Numbered from the stretch's first letter, positions 1 to 9,962 are shown. The stretch is DNA of 32,485 nt from Pseudomonadota bacterium (GCA_021833345.1 JAKBFW010000014.1:1-32485), one strand, 5' to 3'. The notes: generated by a model from the letters alone, not told the origin. Translations and numbers: made by a program.

Positions 1-126
1 CCCCTGGATGTGGCCATCGGCGACAAGGTCATCTACAGCAAGTACGGCGGGACCGAGGTGAAGTACTCCGGTGAGGAGTACCTGATCCTCTCGGCGCGCG
101 ACATCCTCGCGATCGTCGTCAAGTAG
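1..126 (+). CDS. groES: Co-chaperonin GroES, C-terminal part (truncated by window start)
   Basis: Frame-1 translation [41 protein letters not shown], typical GroES C-terminus. Confidence 0.93.
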   Translation, partial: PLDVAIGDKVIYSKYGGTEVKYSGEEYLILSARDILAIVVK

Positions 127-158
127 TCCCGTCGGTCGGACGCCGGTCGTCCGACCCG

Positions 159-204
159 CACGACGAGGCCCCGCCCGGCAGCTGCCGGGCGGGGCCTCGT
201 CGTG
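159..204. terminator. Bidirectional terminator between convergent groES and whiB-like gene
   Basis: 46-bp perfect palindrome CACGACGAGGCCCCGCCCGGCAGCTGCCGGGCGGGGCCTCGTCGTG. Confidence 0.85.
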
Positions 205-261
205 CCTCCTCCAGGTGACCGGCAGGTGGCCGGCTCGGAGCGGAGCTCGGCCGGCCCGGCC

Positions 262-552
262 TCAGCTGGCCTGGCGCATCGGGTGGGCCAGTATCGCGGA
301 GCGTTCGTCCTCGGAGAGCCCGCCCCAGACTCCATAGGGTTCGCGGACGGACAGGGACTGGCGGCGGCACTTCTCGAGGACGCCGCACGTCGCGCACACG
401 GCCTTCGCCGCCTCCGCGCGACGACGCCGCGCGGAACCGCGCTCGCCCTCGGGGTGGAAGAACAGCGTCGGGTCCGCCTCACGGCAGGCCCCGTCGAACT
501 GCCATTCCCACAGGTCCATCACCGGACCGGGCAGTCGTGAGATCTCAGCCAT
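262..552 (-). CDS. WhiB-family Fe-S transcriptional regulator, WhiB3/WhiD-like
   Basis: LPGPxxDxWxWQxxGxCR..D..FFHPEGERG..R...AK.VC.TC.V..KCR...L.V.EPYGVWGGLSEDER; four Cys plus GVWGG; SD GGAGGAG upstream. Confidence 0.92.
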   Translation of the reverse strand: MAEISRLPGPVMDLWEWQFDGACREADPTLFFHPEGERGSARRRRAEAAKAVCATCGVLEKCRRQSLSVREPYGVWGGLSEDERSAILAHPMRQAS

Positions 553-616
553 CTGAACTCCTCCAGGTCGTCTGCCGTCGCGTGTTCGAACGGGCTACCT
601 CGTGACCGCGTCGCGT

Positions 617-660
617 GCACGAACCTCGCCGACGACGATGCGTCGTCGGCGACCTCGTGC
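617..660 (-). promoter_or_regulatory. 5'-leader hairpin of whiB-like mRNA
   Basis: GCACGA-acc-TCGCCGACGACG-atg-CGTCGTCGGCGA-cc-TCGTGC: 6 bp + 12 bp perfect stems with 3x2 internal loop. Confidence 0.65.
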
Positions 661-666
661 ATTGCC

Positions 667-695
667 ACGCTATGACCGCGCCACAAGTTGTTCAA
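667..695 (-). promoter_or_regulatory. Sigma70-type promoter for whiB-like gene
   Basis: Minus strand -35 TTGAAC (690-695), 17-nt spacer, -10 TAGCGT (667-672). Confidence 0.6.
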
Positions 696-812
696 GGCTT
701 TGGTCACTTCTGGTTCGCGTTCGCGGCGTGTCGGGGGCGATACCGGTGAATCGCCCCGGTTCACCCGGTGAGCCAACGTGCGTTCGACGCGGACCGTGAG
801 CACAATCGAGGC

Positions 813-1775
813 ATGCCCTCCTCCGTGCACCCTCGTGGCTCGGCCGGGCGACCGGTGTCGGGCGAGTCCACGGTGCCGGCTCTCACCGTCGCTGCGGTCG
901 CCCGCCGTCTCGGGGTCGCACCCGCGACGCTTCGGACCTGGGACCGTCGCTACCGGCTCGGGCCGTCGGCGCACCTGGCGGGATCGCACCGCCGGTACAG
1001 CGGCGACGACGTCGCACGGCTCATGGTCATGCGCAGCCTCACGCTCGACGGCGTGGCACCGGCCGAGGCCGCTCGGGTCGCCCTCGCCGCTGAGCTCGAC
1101 GGAGAGGCGGGGCCGGCCTCCGGCGCTCGGGGTTCGTACCTGGTCTCGCTCCCCTGGCGCGGTCGCCCCACGCCGACCGCCGTCATCGACGCCGTGCTCG
1201 CGGGCGACGAGTCGGCGTGCCGACACCTCCTCGAGCTCCCGGACGACGAGGACGTCCTGACCTGGTGGAGCGAGCTCGTCGAACCCGCTCGGGCGGCGCT
1301 CCTCCCGCGTACGGTGCTCGGACAGCCCGGCGAGGACCCCGACGACCTGCTCTACGGATCGGTGCTCGCAGCGCTGCGTCGCCGCACGGCGGGCGACCCG
1401 ACGTCGCCTTCGAGGATCGCGGTGGTGCTCCTGCTGTCGGGGCCGGGGGAGATGCGGCCCGTCGGTCTGCACGTGCTCGCGGCCGCGCTGTCCGAGCGTG
1501 CCGTGGACGCGCGGGTGGTCACCGGACTGCTCGAGCCGCACCGCGTGGTCGAGATCGCCACGATGGCGAGCCCCGCTGCCGTCGTGATGCTCGCCGACGG
1601 CCGCTCACCCGACCTGGCCGTGGTGCACGCGCTGCACGAGTCGCACCCGGAGCTGCCCCTGTTCCTCTCGATCGCCGACGAGACCTCTGCCGTCGAGCTC
1701 CCGTGGGGACCCACCGTGCATCGGAACCGCAGCCTCACCGGGCTGCTGCACGAGGTCCTCGCCGTCTGCCGGTGA
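813..1775 (+). CDS. MerR-family regulator with C-terminal B12-binding-like domain
   Basis: VAAVARRLGVAPATLRTWDRRYRLGPSAHLAGSHRRYSGDDVARL MerR HTH; C-terminal helical plus Rossmann-like region; ATG 813 preceded by CACAAT-n6. Confidence 0.82.
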   Translation: MPSSVHPRGSAGRPVSGESTVPALTVAAVARRLGVAPATLRTWDRRYRLGPSAHLAGSHRRYSGDDVARLMVMRSLTLDGVAPAEAARVALAAELDGEAGPASGARGSYLVSLPWRGRPTPTAVIDAVLAGDESACRHLLELPDDEDVLTWWSELVEPARAALLPRTVLGQPGEDPDDLLYGSVLAALRRRTAGDPTSPSRIAVVLLLSGPGEMRPVGLHVLAAALSERAVDARVVTGLLEPHRVVEIATMASPAAVVMLADGRSPDLAVVHALHESHPELPLFLSIADETSAVELPWGPTVHRNRSLTGLLHEVLAVCR

Positions 1776-1787
1776 CCCACCTGCGCA

Positions 1788-1809
1788 CGGGGTGATCCTT
1801 TTCACCCCG
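1788..1809 (+). terminator. Hairpin after merR-like gene
   Basis: CGGGGTGA-tccttt-TCACCCCG 8-bp stem. Confidence 0.5.
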
Positions 1810-1910
1810 GTGTCGGGCTCACCTCCGGGCACGGACGGGTCGATACCCGAAGAGGATCATGCGGGACCGGTGCGAGCCGGGGCTGCGAGGCGACGCGAGA
1901 GGGGACCCCG

Positions 1911-2594
1911 GTGAACGGAGTCGTGGTGTGCCACGGGTCGTCGGTGGTGCGCGATCGACTGGTGGCCGCGGCGCACGGCGTCCCCGGGCTGGCCCCCGTC
2001 AGGTCCGCGGCGTCCGCTGAAGAGCTCCTCGTGCTCGCGCGTCGCGCGGCGCCGACGATCGTCCTGCTCGACGCCCACCTCCCCGGCACCGGCCCCGTGG
2101 AGGCGATCCGGCGACTTCGGACGGTGTCCGACGGGACGACCGTCGTCATGCTCGCGGTGCCGGGTGACGAGGTCGCGCTCGACCGCGCGATCCACCTCGG
2201 TGCCCGCGGCTACCTGGCGCCGGATGTCGGCGTCCCGGAGCTCGCCGCCGTGTTCGCGCACCTGACGACCGGACCGGTCGTGCATCCGCGGGTCGACGGG
2301 GTGATGGCAGCGGCATCGTCGTCGACGCGCGCACCCGCCACGGCGAGCGTCCCGATCGCGTCGATCGGCTCGCGCTCCCCGGTCTCGGGCACCGCCGAGG
2401 TGGTCCTGACGAAGCGTGAGCTCGAGGTCCTGACGGGCATGAGCAACGGTCGGTCGAACTCGCAGATCGGCGCCGAGCTGTTCCTGAGCGAGGACACCGT
2501 CAAGACGCACGCCCGTCGGCTGTTCCGCAAGCTCGGTGCGGCGGACCGCGCTCAGGCCGTCGCGATCGGCATCCGTCGCGGTCTGATCCGTTGA
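1911..2594 (+). CDS. LuxR/NarL-type orphan response regulator, BldM-like
   Basis: Receiver with LLDAHLPG, C-terminal LTKRELEVLTGMSNGRSNSQIGAELFLSEDTVKTHARRLFRKLGAADRAQAVAIGIRRGLIR. Confidence 0.85.
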   Translation: MNGVVVCHGSSVVRDRLVAAAHGVPGLAPVRSAASAEELLVLARRAAPTIVLLDAHLPGTGPVEAIRRLRTVSDGTTVVMLAVPGDEVALDRAIHLGARGYLAPDVGVPELAAVFAHLTTGPVVHPRVDGVMAAASSSTRAPATASVPIASIGSRSPVSGTAEVVLTKRELEVLTGMSNGRSNSQIGAELFLSEDTVKTHARRLFRKLGAADRAQAVAIGIRRGLIR

Positions 2595-4190
<1,596 letters not shown>

Positions 4191-4271
4191 CGCTCCGCCA
4201 CCCGACGAGACGGCCCGCTCGGACGGAGCGACGGGTGTCTCGCCGGGACGGTCGTCAGTCGGGGATCGTCG

Positions 4272-5831
4272 TCAGTCGCGGAACGTCTCGATCTGAGCCC
4301 CGAGCTCGATGAGCCGTTCCTGCAGCTGCTCGTAGCCGCGCGAGATGATGTCGACGTTGCGCAGCACCGACGTGCCGCGCGCCGCGAGCATCGCGAGCAG
4401 GATCACGACGGCCGGGCGCAGCGCCGGTGGGCAGCTCACCTCGGCACCGGACCAGCGGGTCGGGCCGATGACGTCGAGGCGATGCGGGTCGAGGAGCCGG
4501 ACGTCGGCGCCGAGGCGGGTCAGGTCGGTGAGGTGGATCGCGCGCCCCTCGTAGACCCAGTCGTGCACGAGCGTGTGGCCCTCCGCGCATGCGGCGATGA
4601 CCGCGAAGAACGGCAGGTTGTCGATGTTCAACCCCGGGAACGGCATCGGGTGGATCTTGTCGAGCGGCGCGCGGAGCGCGCTCGGGTGGACGGTCACGTC
4701 GACCAGGGCGGTGCGTCCGTTCCGAGCGGGGTACTCGTCGGACTGGGTGTACTGCAGTCCCATCTCGGCCAGCGTCGCGAGCTCGATCCGCATGAACTCG
4801 ATCGGTACCCGCGCGACGGTGATCTCCGAGCCGGTGACGATGCCCGCCGTCAGCAGGCTCATCGCCTCGACCGGGTCCTCCGAGGGTGCGTAGTCGACGT
4901 CCACGTCGATCTCGCCCACACCGTGGATCCGGAGCGTCGTGGTGCCGATCCCGTCGATCCGCACGCCCAGCAGCTCGAGGTAGAAGCAGAGGTCCTGCAC
5001 CATGTAGTTCGGGCTCGCGTTGTGGATCACGCTGACGCCGGGGTGACGCGCCGCCGCCATGATCGCGTTCTCCGTGACGGTGTCGCCCCGCTCGGTCAGC
5101 ACCACGGTGACCTCGCCCGGCACCCGCGGTGCGACCGTCGCGTGGTAGCTGCCGGCGGTCGCCTGCACCGAGAGGCCGAACGGCCGCAGGGCGATCATGT
5201 GCGGCTCGACCGTCCGGGTCCCGAGGTCGCAGCCACCCGCGTACGGCAGGTGGAAATCCGGGAGCATCCCGAGCAGCGGGCCGAGGAACATGATCACCGA
5301 TCGCGTGCGCTTCGCCGCGTCGACGTCGATCGACCCGAGGTCGAGGTCGGCGGGCACGTGGATCTCGAGGTCTCGCCCGTCTGGCGACCACACCGCAGTC
5401 ACGCCGATGCTCCGGAGCACGTCGACGATGCGGTCGACCTCGACGATCCGTGCGACGCCGCGCAGCGTCGTGCGTCCCCGGTTGAGGAGCGAGGCGCAGA
5501 GGAGCGCGACCGCCCCGTTCTTGCTGGACTTGACCTCGATCCGGCCGGAGAGCTGCCGACCGCCGGTGACCCGCAGGTGCGAGTGCTTCGCCTGCCCGAT
5601 CGAGATGATCTCGCTGTCGAGCGCCGCGCTGATGCGGCTGAGCATGTCGAGGCTGACGTTCTGGGCGCCCTGCTCGATCCGGTTGATCGCACTCTGGCTG
5701 GTGCCGAGGACCTCGGCGAGCTGGGCCTGGGTGAGGCCGCGGTTCTGCCGTGCGCCCCGGACGAGCGCGCCGACCTGGGCGAGGTATCCGGCCGGTTCCA
5801 TCACGATGGTCATGGCATGACGGTAACTCAT
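4272..5831 (-). CDS. XRE-type HTH fused to UDP-N-acetylglucosamine 1-carboxyvinyltransferase (MurA/EPSP-synthase-fold) domain
   Basis: N-term GLTQAQLAEVLGTSQSAINRIEQGAQNVSLDMLSRI (HTH); then KSSKNGAVALLCASLLNRGRTTLRGVAR and AGGCDLGTRTVEPH (MurA-like Lys and Cys regions). Start may be 5831, 5813 or 5801. Confidence 0.88.
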   Translation of the reverse strand: MSYRHAMTIVMEPAGYLAQVGALVRGARQNRGLTQAQLAEVLGTSQSAINRIEQGAQNVSLDMLSRISAALDSEIISIGQAKHSHLRVTGGRQLSGRIEVKSSKNGAVALLCASLLNRGRTTLRGVARIVEVDRIVDVLRSIGVTAVWSPDGRDLEIHVPADLDLGSIDVDAAKRTRSVIMFLGPLLGMLPDFHLPYAGGCDLGTRTVEPHMIALRPFGLSVQATAGSYHATVAPRVPGEVTVVLTERGDTVTENAIMAAARHPGVSVIHNASPNYMVQDLCFYLELLGVRIDGIGTTTLRIHGVGEIDVDVDYAPSEDPVEAMSLLTAGIVTGSEITVARVPIEFMRIELATLAEMGLQYTQSDEYPARNGRTALVDVTVHPSALRAPLDKIHPMPFPGLNIDNLPFFAVIAACAEGHTLVHDWVYEGRAIHLTDLTRLGADVRLLDPHRLDVIGPTRWSGAEVSCPPALRPAVVILLAMLAARGTSVLRNVDIISRGYEQLQERLIELGAQIETFRD

Positions 5832-5844
5832 ATATGAGATACCG
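5821..5844. promoter_or_regulatory. Candidate operator palindrome at the start of the HTH-MurA gene
   Basis: CGGTAaCTCATATATGAGaTACCG: 24-bp inverted repeat, one mismatched pair. Confidence 0.6.
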
Positions 5845-5918
5845 CAACGGCTGCCTGGTCTCCCTGACTGCGCGATCGGATTGTTCTGCTGGTCAGTACC
5901 CGTATCGTGATGTCAGGC

Positions 5919-6668
5919 TCATGCCGGGCGTGCGGCGGCGTCGGAGGATGCCCCGGGCGACGGAGCGGTGTCCCGACCGGGCCAGGTGAGCTCGGCGCTG
6001 GGGCCGGTCATGCCGCGCGTGGCCCGCCAGGCGTTGAAGTCCTCCGCCCAGGCACGGTGCGCGGCAACCTGGTACGCGTGCAGCGCCGTCGGGGTGAGCC
6101 CGCGCAGGTGCGGGTACGCGTCGACGATCGCGGCGAGCACGTCGAGAGTCGCGACGACGTCCACGTCGGCCGTGTGCAGGTGTCCGGCGTCGGCGACCCG
6201 GTACACGCCGCACAGGTCCGCGAGGGTGCGCTTGCCGCGCCGGTAGCGCGCCTCCGACCTGTCGAGCACGAGCGGGTCGATCACGGGGGAGACGGTCGCA
6301 CCGAGACGGTCGGCGAGAGAACGGAGCCCGTGGCGACGGAGCTCGCCCTCGAGCAGCGACAGATCGAACGACGCGTTGAACGCGACGACGGGCGTCCCCA
6401 CGGCGAGAGCAGCCGTGAGCGCGTGCGCGATCTCGTCGAGGGCGACCGCGGGCGGAGCTCCGTGGGCGCGTGCGTGCGCGGTCGTGATCCCGTGGATCGC
6501 GGTCGCCGCCGCGGGGATCTCGACGCCGGGGTCGAGCAGCCAGGTCCGCACGGAGGTCTGTGCCCCGTCGCGCAGCACGACAGCCGCCGTCACGATCCGG
6601 TCCCGGGTGACGTCGACCCCCGTCGTCTCGGTGTCGAAGCCGAGCAAGGGTCCGTCCGTCCAGCTCAT
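5919..6668 (-). CDS. DnaQ-like (DEDD) 3'-5' exonuclease
   Basis: GFDTETTG, NASFDLSLLEGELRRHG, HTADVDVVATLDVL motifs; SD AGGAGGA before ATG 6668. Confidence 0.87.
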   Translation of the reverse strand: MSWTDGPLLGFDTETTGVDVTRDRIVTAAVVLRDGAQTSVRTWLLDPGVEIPAAATAIHGITTAHARAHGAPPAVALDEIAHALTAALAVGTPVVAFNASFDLSLLEGELRRHGLRSLADRLGATVSPVIDPLVLDRSEARYRRGKRTLADLCGVYRVADAGHLHTADVDVVATLDVLAAIVDAYPHLRGLTPTALHAYQVAAHRAWAEDFNAWRATRGMTGPSAELTWPGRDTAPSPGASSDAAARPA

Positions 6669-6738
6669 CGTTCCTCCTGGTGGTGGTCCTGGGTCCAGGG
6701 TGCCACCGGAGACCCACAGGCCCCGGTAGCCTGGTCCG

Positions 6739-7863
6739 GTGAGCAACGAGATCGAGATCGGTCGCGGCAAGCGCGGGCGCCGCGCGTACTCCTTCGACGA
6801 CATCGCGGTGGTGCCGTCCCGCCGGACGCGTGATCCCGAGGAGGTGTCCGTCAGCTGGCAGATCGACGCGTACCACTTCGACCTCCCGATCGTCGCCGCA
6901 CCGATGGACTCGGTGATGAGCCCCGACACCGCGGTGGCGCTCGGTCGTCTCGGCGGGCTCGGCGTGCTCGACCTCGAGGGCCTCTGGACCCGCTACGACG
7001 ACCCCACGCCCCTGCTCGCCGAGATCGCGGCGCTGGACGCCCCCCGGGCGACGGCGCGGATGCAGGAGCTCTACGGTGCGCCGATCCGCGCCGAGCTGAT
7101 CACCCAGCGCCTCAAGGAGATCCGCGCCGCGGGCGTCACGGTGGCCGGCGCGCTGTCCCCGCAGCGGACGCAGGAGTTCTCACAGACGGTCGTCGACGCC
7201 GGTGTCGACCTCTTCGTCATCCGCGGGACCACGGTCTCGGCCGAACACGTCTCGGGCCGCGCGGAGCCGCTCAACCTCAAGCGGTTCATCTATGAGCTGG
7301 ACGTGCCCGTGATCGTCGGTGGCGCCTCGACGTACACCGCGGCCCTGCACCTCATGCGGACCGGTGCTGCCGGGGTCCTGGTCGGGTTCGGCGGTGGCGC
7401 GGCGCACACCACGCGGGTCTCGCTCGGGATCCACGCCCCGATGGCGACGGCCGTCGCCGACGTCGCGGCCGCGCGACGCGACTACCTCGACGAGTCCGGC
7501 GGCCGCTACGTGCACGTGATCGCGGACGGCGGCGTGGGGCGGTCCGGGGACCTGGTGAAGGCCGTCGCGTGCGGCGCCGACGCCGTGATGGTGGGTGCCG
7601 CGCTCGCTCGCGCGGCCGAGGCGCCGGGCGCGGGGTGGCACTGGGGCTCCGAGGCGCACCACCCTCAGCTCCCGCGCGGGGAGCGCGTGCACGTCGGGAC
7701 GACGGGCACCTTGCAGGAGATCCTGTTCGGTCCCGGTCGCCAGGCCGACGGGACGCTCAACCTGGTCGGCGCGCTCCGGCGGGCCATGGCCACCACCGGG
7801 TACTCGGATCTCAAGGAGTTCCAGCGCGTCGAGGTCGTGGTGTCGCCGTACCAGCCGCACTGA
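6739..7863 (+). CDS. guaB3: GuaB3-family IMP dehydrogenase-related protein
   Basis: EIEIGRGKRGRRAYSFDDIAVVPSRRTRDPEEVSVSWQIDAY...PIVAAPMDSVMSP; lacks CBS domains; TAGCCT-n6-GTG. Confidence 0.9.
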   Translation: MSNEIEIGRGKRGRRAYSFDDIAVVPSRRTRDPEEVSVSWQIDAYHFDLPIVAAPMDSVMSPDTAVALGRLGGLGVLDLEGLWTRYDDPTPLLAEIAALDAPRATARMQELYGAPIRAELITQRLKEIRAAGVTVAGALSPQRTQEFSQTVVDAGVDLFVIRGTTVSAEHVSGRAEPLNLKRFIYELDVPVIVGGASTYTAALHLMRTGAAGVLVGFGGGAAHTTRVSLGIHAPMATAVADVAAARRDYLDESGGRYVHVIADGGVGRSGDLVKAVACGADAVMVGAALARAAEAPGAGWHWGSEAHHPQLPRGERVHVGTTGTLQEILFGPGRQADGTLNLVGALRRAMATTGYSDLKEFQRVEVVVSPYQPH

Positions 7864-8013
7864 GCCCGTCACGACCAGACGTCCGGCCGCCGGCGATCCC
7901 GCTGGGCCGCCGGGGGTCGCCGTTCGCTCGCTGGTGCTCGAACCGCGACCCCTCGGCGCCCCGCCTCCGCGTCTGATTCGATCGCGCGCGCTGCCCGAAT
8001 GTGTCCGAAAATG

Positions 8014-8042
8014 TTGACATTAACGAGAAGCGGGCGTAAACA
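8014..8042 (+). promoter_or_regulatory. Promoter of deoR/fruK operon with inverted repeat overlapping -35
   Basis: TTGACA (8014-8019), 17-nt spacer, TAAACA (8037-8042); AATGT-TG-ACATT (8010-8021). Confidence 0.6.
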
Positions 8043-8068
8043 GTACGACACAGACATCCCGAGGGCGG

Positions 8069-8854
8069 GTGTCGGTGGACGACGGAGTCGACGTGTACGC
8101 ACCGGAGCGACACCAGCTGATCCTGACCGCGGCGCGGGCCGACGGTCGGGTCGACGTCATGGCCCTCTCGCGCCAGCTCGACGTGACCCCGGAGACGGTG
8201 CGTCGCGATCTCACGACGCTCGAGCGTCGTGGTCTCGTCCGTCGCGTCCACGGCGGTGCGATCCCCGTCGAGCGCTTCGGGATCGAGCCCGGGCTCGCCG
8301 ACCGCGAGAGCCGCTACGCGCAGCAGAAGGATCGGATCGCCGAGGCGGCGGTCGACGAGCTCCCGGACGGTGGCTCGATCATCCTCGACGCGGGGACCAC
8401 GACCGCGCGCCTCGCCGAGCTGCTGCCCACCGACCGTGAGCTCACGGTGGCCACGCACTCGTTGCCGATCGCGATGCTGCTCGCGAACCGTCCTGGCATC
8501 ACGCTCCACCTGGTCGGCGGCCTCGTCCGTTGGCGCACGCTCGCGGCGGTCGGCGGCTGGGCCCGTCAGGCGATCGCCGAGATCCATGCCGATGTGACGT
8601 TCCTCGGCACCAACGGCATCACGGTCGAGCACGGGCTGACGACCCCCGACCTCGCGGAGGCTCAGGTGAAGCGGGCGCTCGTGGGTGCCGCCCGGCGCAC
8701 CGTCGTGCTCGCCGACCACAGCAAGGTCGGGCGCGCGGACTTCGCCCTCGTCGCTCCGATCGACCGTGCGGACACCCTGATCACGGACTCCCAGGTCGAC
8801 CCGGAGCTGGCCGACGAGCTCGAGGCGGCCGGGCTCACGGTGGTGCGCGCATGA
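8069..8854 (+). CDS. DeoR-family sugar-phosphate regulator, FruR-like
   Basis: RHQLILTAARADGRVDVMALSRQLDVTPETVRRDLTTLERRGLVRRVHGGAI; IILDAGTTTARLAE. Confidence 0.92.
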   Translation: MSVDDGVDVYAPERHQLILTAARADGRVDVMALSRQLDVTPETVRRDLTTLERRGLVRRVHGGAIPVERFGIEPGLADRESRYAQQKDRIAEAAVDELPDGGSIILDAGTTTARLAELLPTDRELTVATHSLPIAMLLANRPGITLHLVGGLVRWRTLAAVGGWARQAIAEIHADVTFLGTNGITVEHGLTTPDLAEAQVKRALVGAARRTVVLADHSKVGRADFALVAPIDRADTLITDSQVDPELADELEAAGLTVVRA

Positions 8855-9795
8855 TCGTCACCTTCACGCCCAGCCCGAGCCTCGACCGGGCGTACGACGT
8901 CACCGAGCTGGCCGTCGGCGAGGTCAACCGGGCGACCGGTACCCACATCCACGCCGGCGGCAAAGGCATCAACGTCTCACGTGCTCTCGCGCGCCACGGC
9001 GTCCCGACCGTGGCCGTGCTGCCGACCGGCGGCCCCGACGGCGACCAGCTCCTGATCGCCCTCGGGCGTCAGGGCGTCGCGAGCCGTCCGGTGCCCGTGG
9101 CCGGTGACACCCGGAGCAACGTGACGCTCGTCTCCCAGGACGGTGTCACGACGAAGATCAACGCGCCGAGCCCGGAGCTGAGCCCGGACGAGTCACGTGC
9201 CCTGATCGAGGCGGTCGAGGCGGAGGCCGCCCACGGCGCGCGGTGGATCGTGGCCGCCGGCAGCCTTCCCGATGGATCGGGCGACCTCTTCGCTCGCCTC
9301 GGCGAGGTGTCGCGGCGACGTGGGATCCCGCTCGCGCTCGACACGTCAGGGGCACCTCTCCGCGACACGTTGGCTGCGGGCGGCATCGCCCTGGTCAAGC
9401 CGAACGACGACGAGCTCGCCGAGCTCGTGGGAGCCGACCTCCAGACCGTCGGCGACGTCCGCGCCGCGGCACGCGAGCTCATCGCCGCCGGCACCGGGGC
9501 CGTGCTCGTCAGTCTGGGCTCTCACGGTGCGCTGCTCGTCGTCCCGGACGGCTGCTGGTGGGCCGGCGGCGCTCCGCTCGTCCCGCTCTCGACCGTCGGG
9601 GCCGGCGACACGACCCTTGCGGGCTACCTCAGTGCAGACGGGACGCCGCCCGAGCGACTCCGGCGCGCGGTGGCGTGGGGCCGCGCAGCGGTCCTGATGC
9701 CCGGCAGCGACGTGCCCGACCCCAGCCGGGTCGACGTCGCAGCAGTCCGGGTCGTCGACGACCCCGACCCGCACCTCACCCTGAAGGAGCTGTGA
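8851..9795 (+). CDS. fruK: 1-phosphofructokinase (PfkB family)
   Basis: MIVTFTPSPSLDRAYDV, HAGGKGINVSRALARHG, VKPNDDELAELVG, STVGAGDTTLAGYL; ATGA overlap with upstream gene. Confidence 0.92.
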   Translation: MIVTFTPSPSLDRAYDVTELAVGEVNRATGTHIHAGGKGINVSRALARHGVPTVAVLPTGGPDGDQLLIALGRQGVASRPVPVAGDTRSNVTLVSQDGVTTKINAPSPELSPDESRALIEAVEAEAAHGARWIVAAGSLPDGSGDLFARLGEVSRRRGIPLALDTSGAPLRDTLAAGGIALVKPNDDELAELVGADLQTVGDVRAAARELIAAGTGAVLVSLGSHGALLVVPDGCWWAGGAPLVPLSTVGAGDTTLAGYLSADGTPPERLRRAVAWGRAAVLMPGSDVPDPSRVDVAAVRVVDDPDPHLTLKEL

Positions 9796-9879
9796 CCTCG
9801 GCACCATCCGTCTCACGACCATCCCTCCGATCAGGTCCGAGCAGGTCGGCGCGCCTCGGCCCGTCCCTGCCGTTCCCTG

Positions 9880-9905
9880 TCGCACACCCGTCCCGAGGTG
9901 TGCGA
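9880..9905 (+). promoter_or_regulatory. Intercistronic hairpin between fruK and HPr genes
   Basis: TCGCACACC-n8-GGTGTGCGA perfect 9-bp stem, no T-tract. Confidence 0.45.
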
Positions 9906-9962
9906 GACCCCGCCCAGCGCGGAGTGGCACGCCCTCCGACGCCTCCAGAATGGACACCTGTC

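Noticed and set aside
4192-4231. CGCTCCG ... CGGAGCG hairpin after guaB as a terminator
   Set aside because: Only 7 bp with a long loop and no T-tract; too weak to call by eye.
7870-7930. GC-rich inverted segments after guaB3 as a terminator
   Set aside because: Stem CCGGCG/CGCCGG is only 6 bp with a 12-nt loop; expected by chance in this composition.
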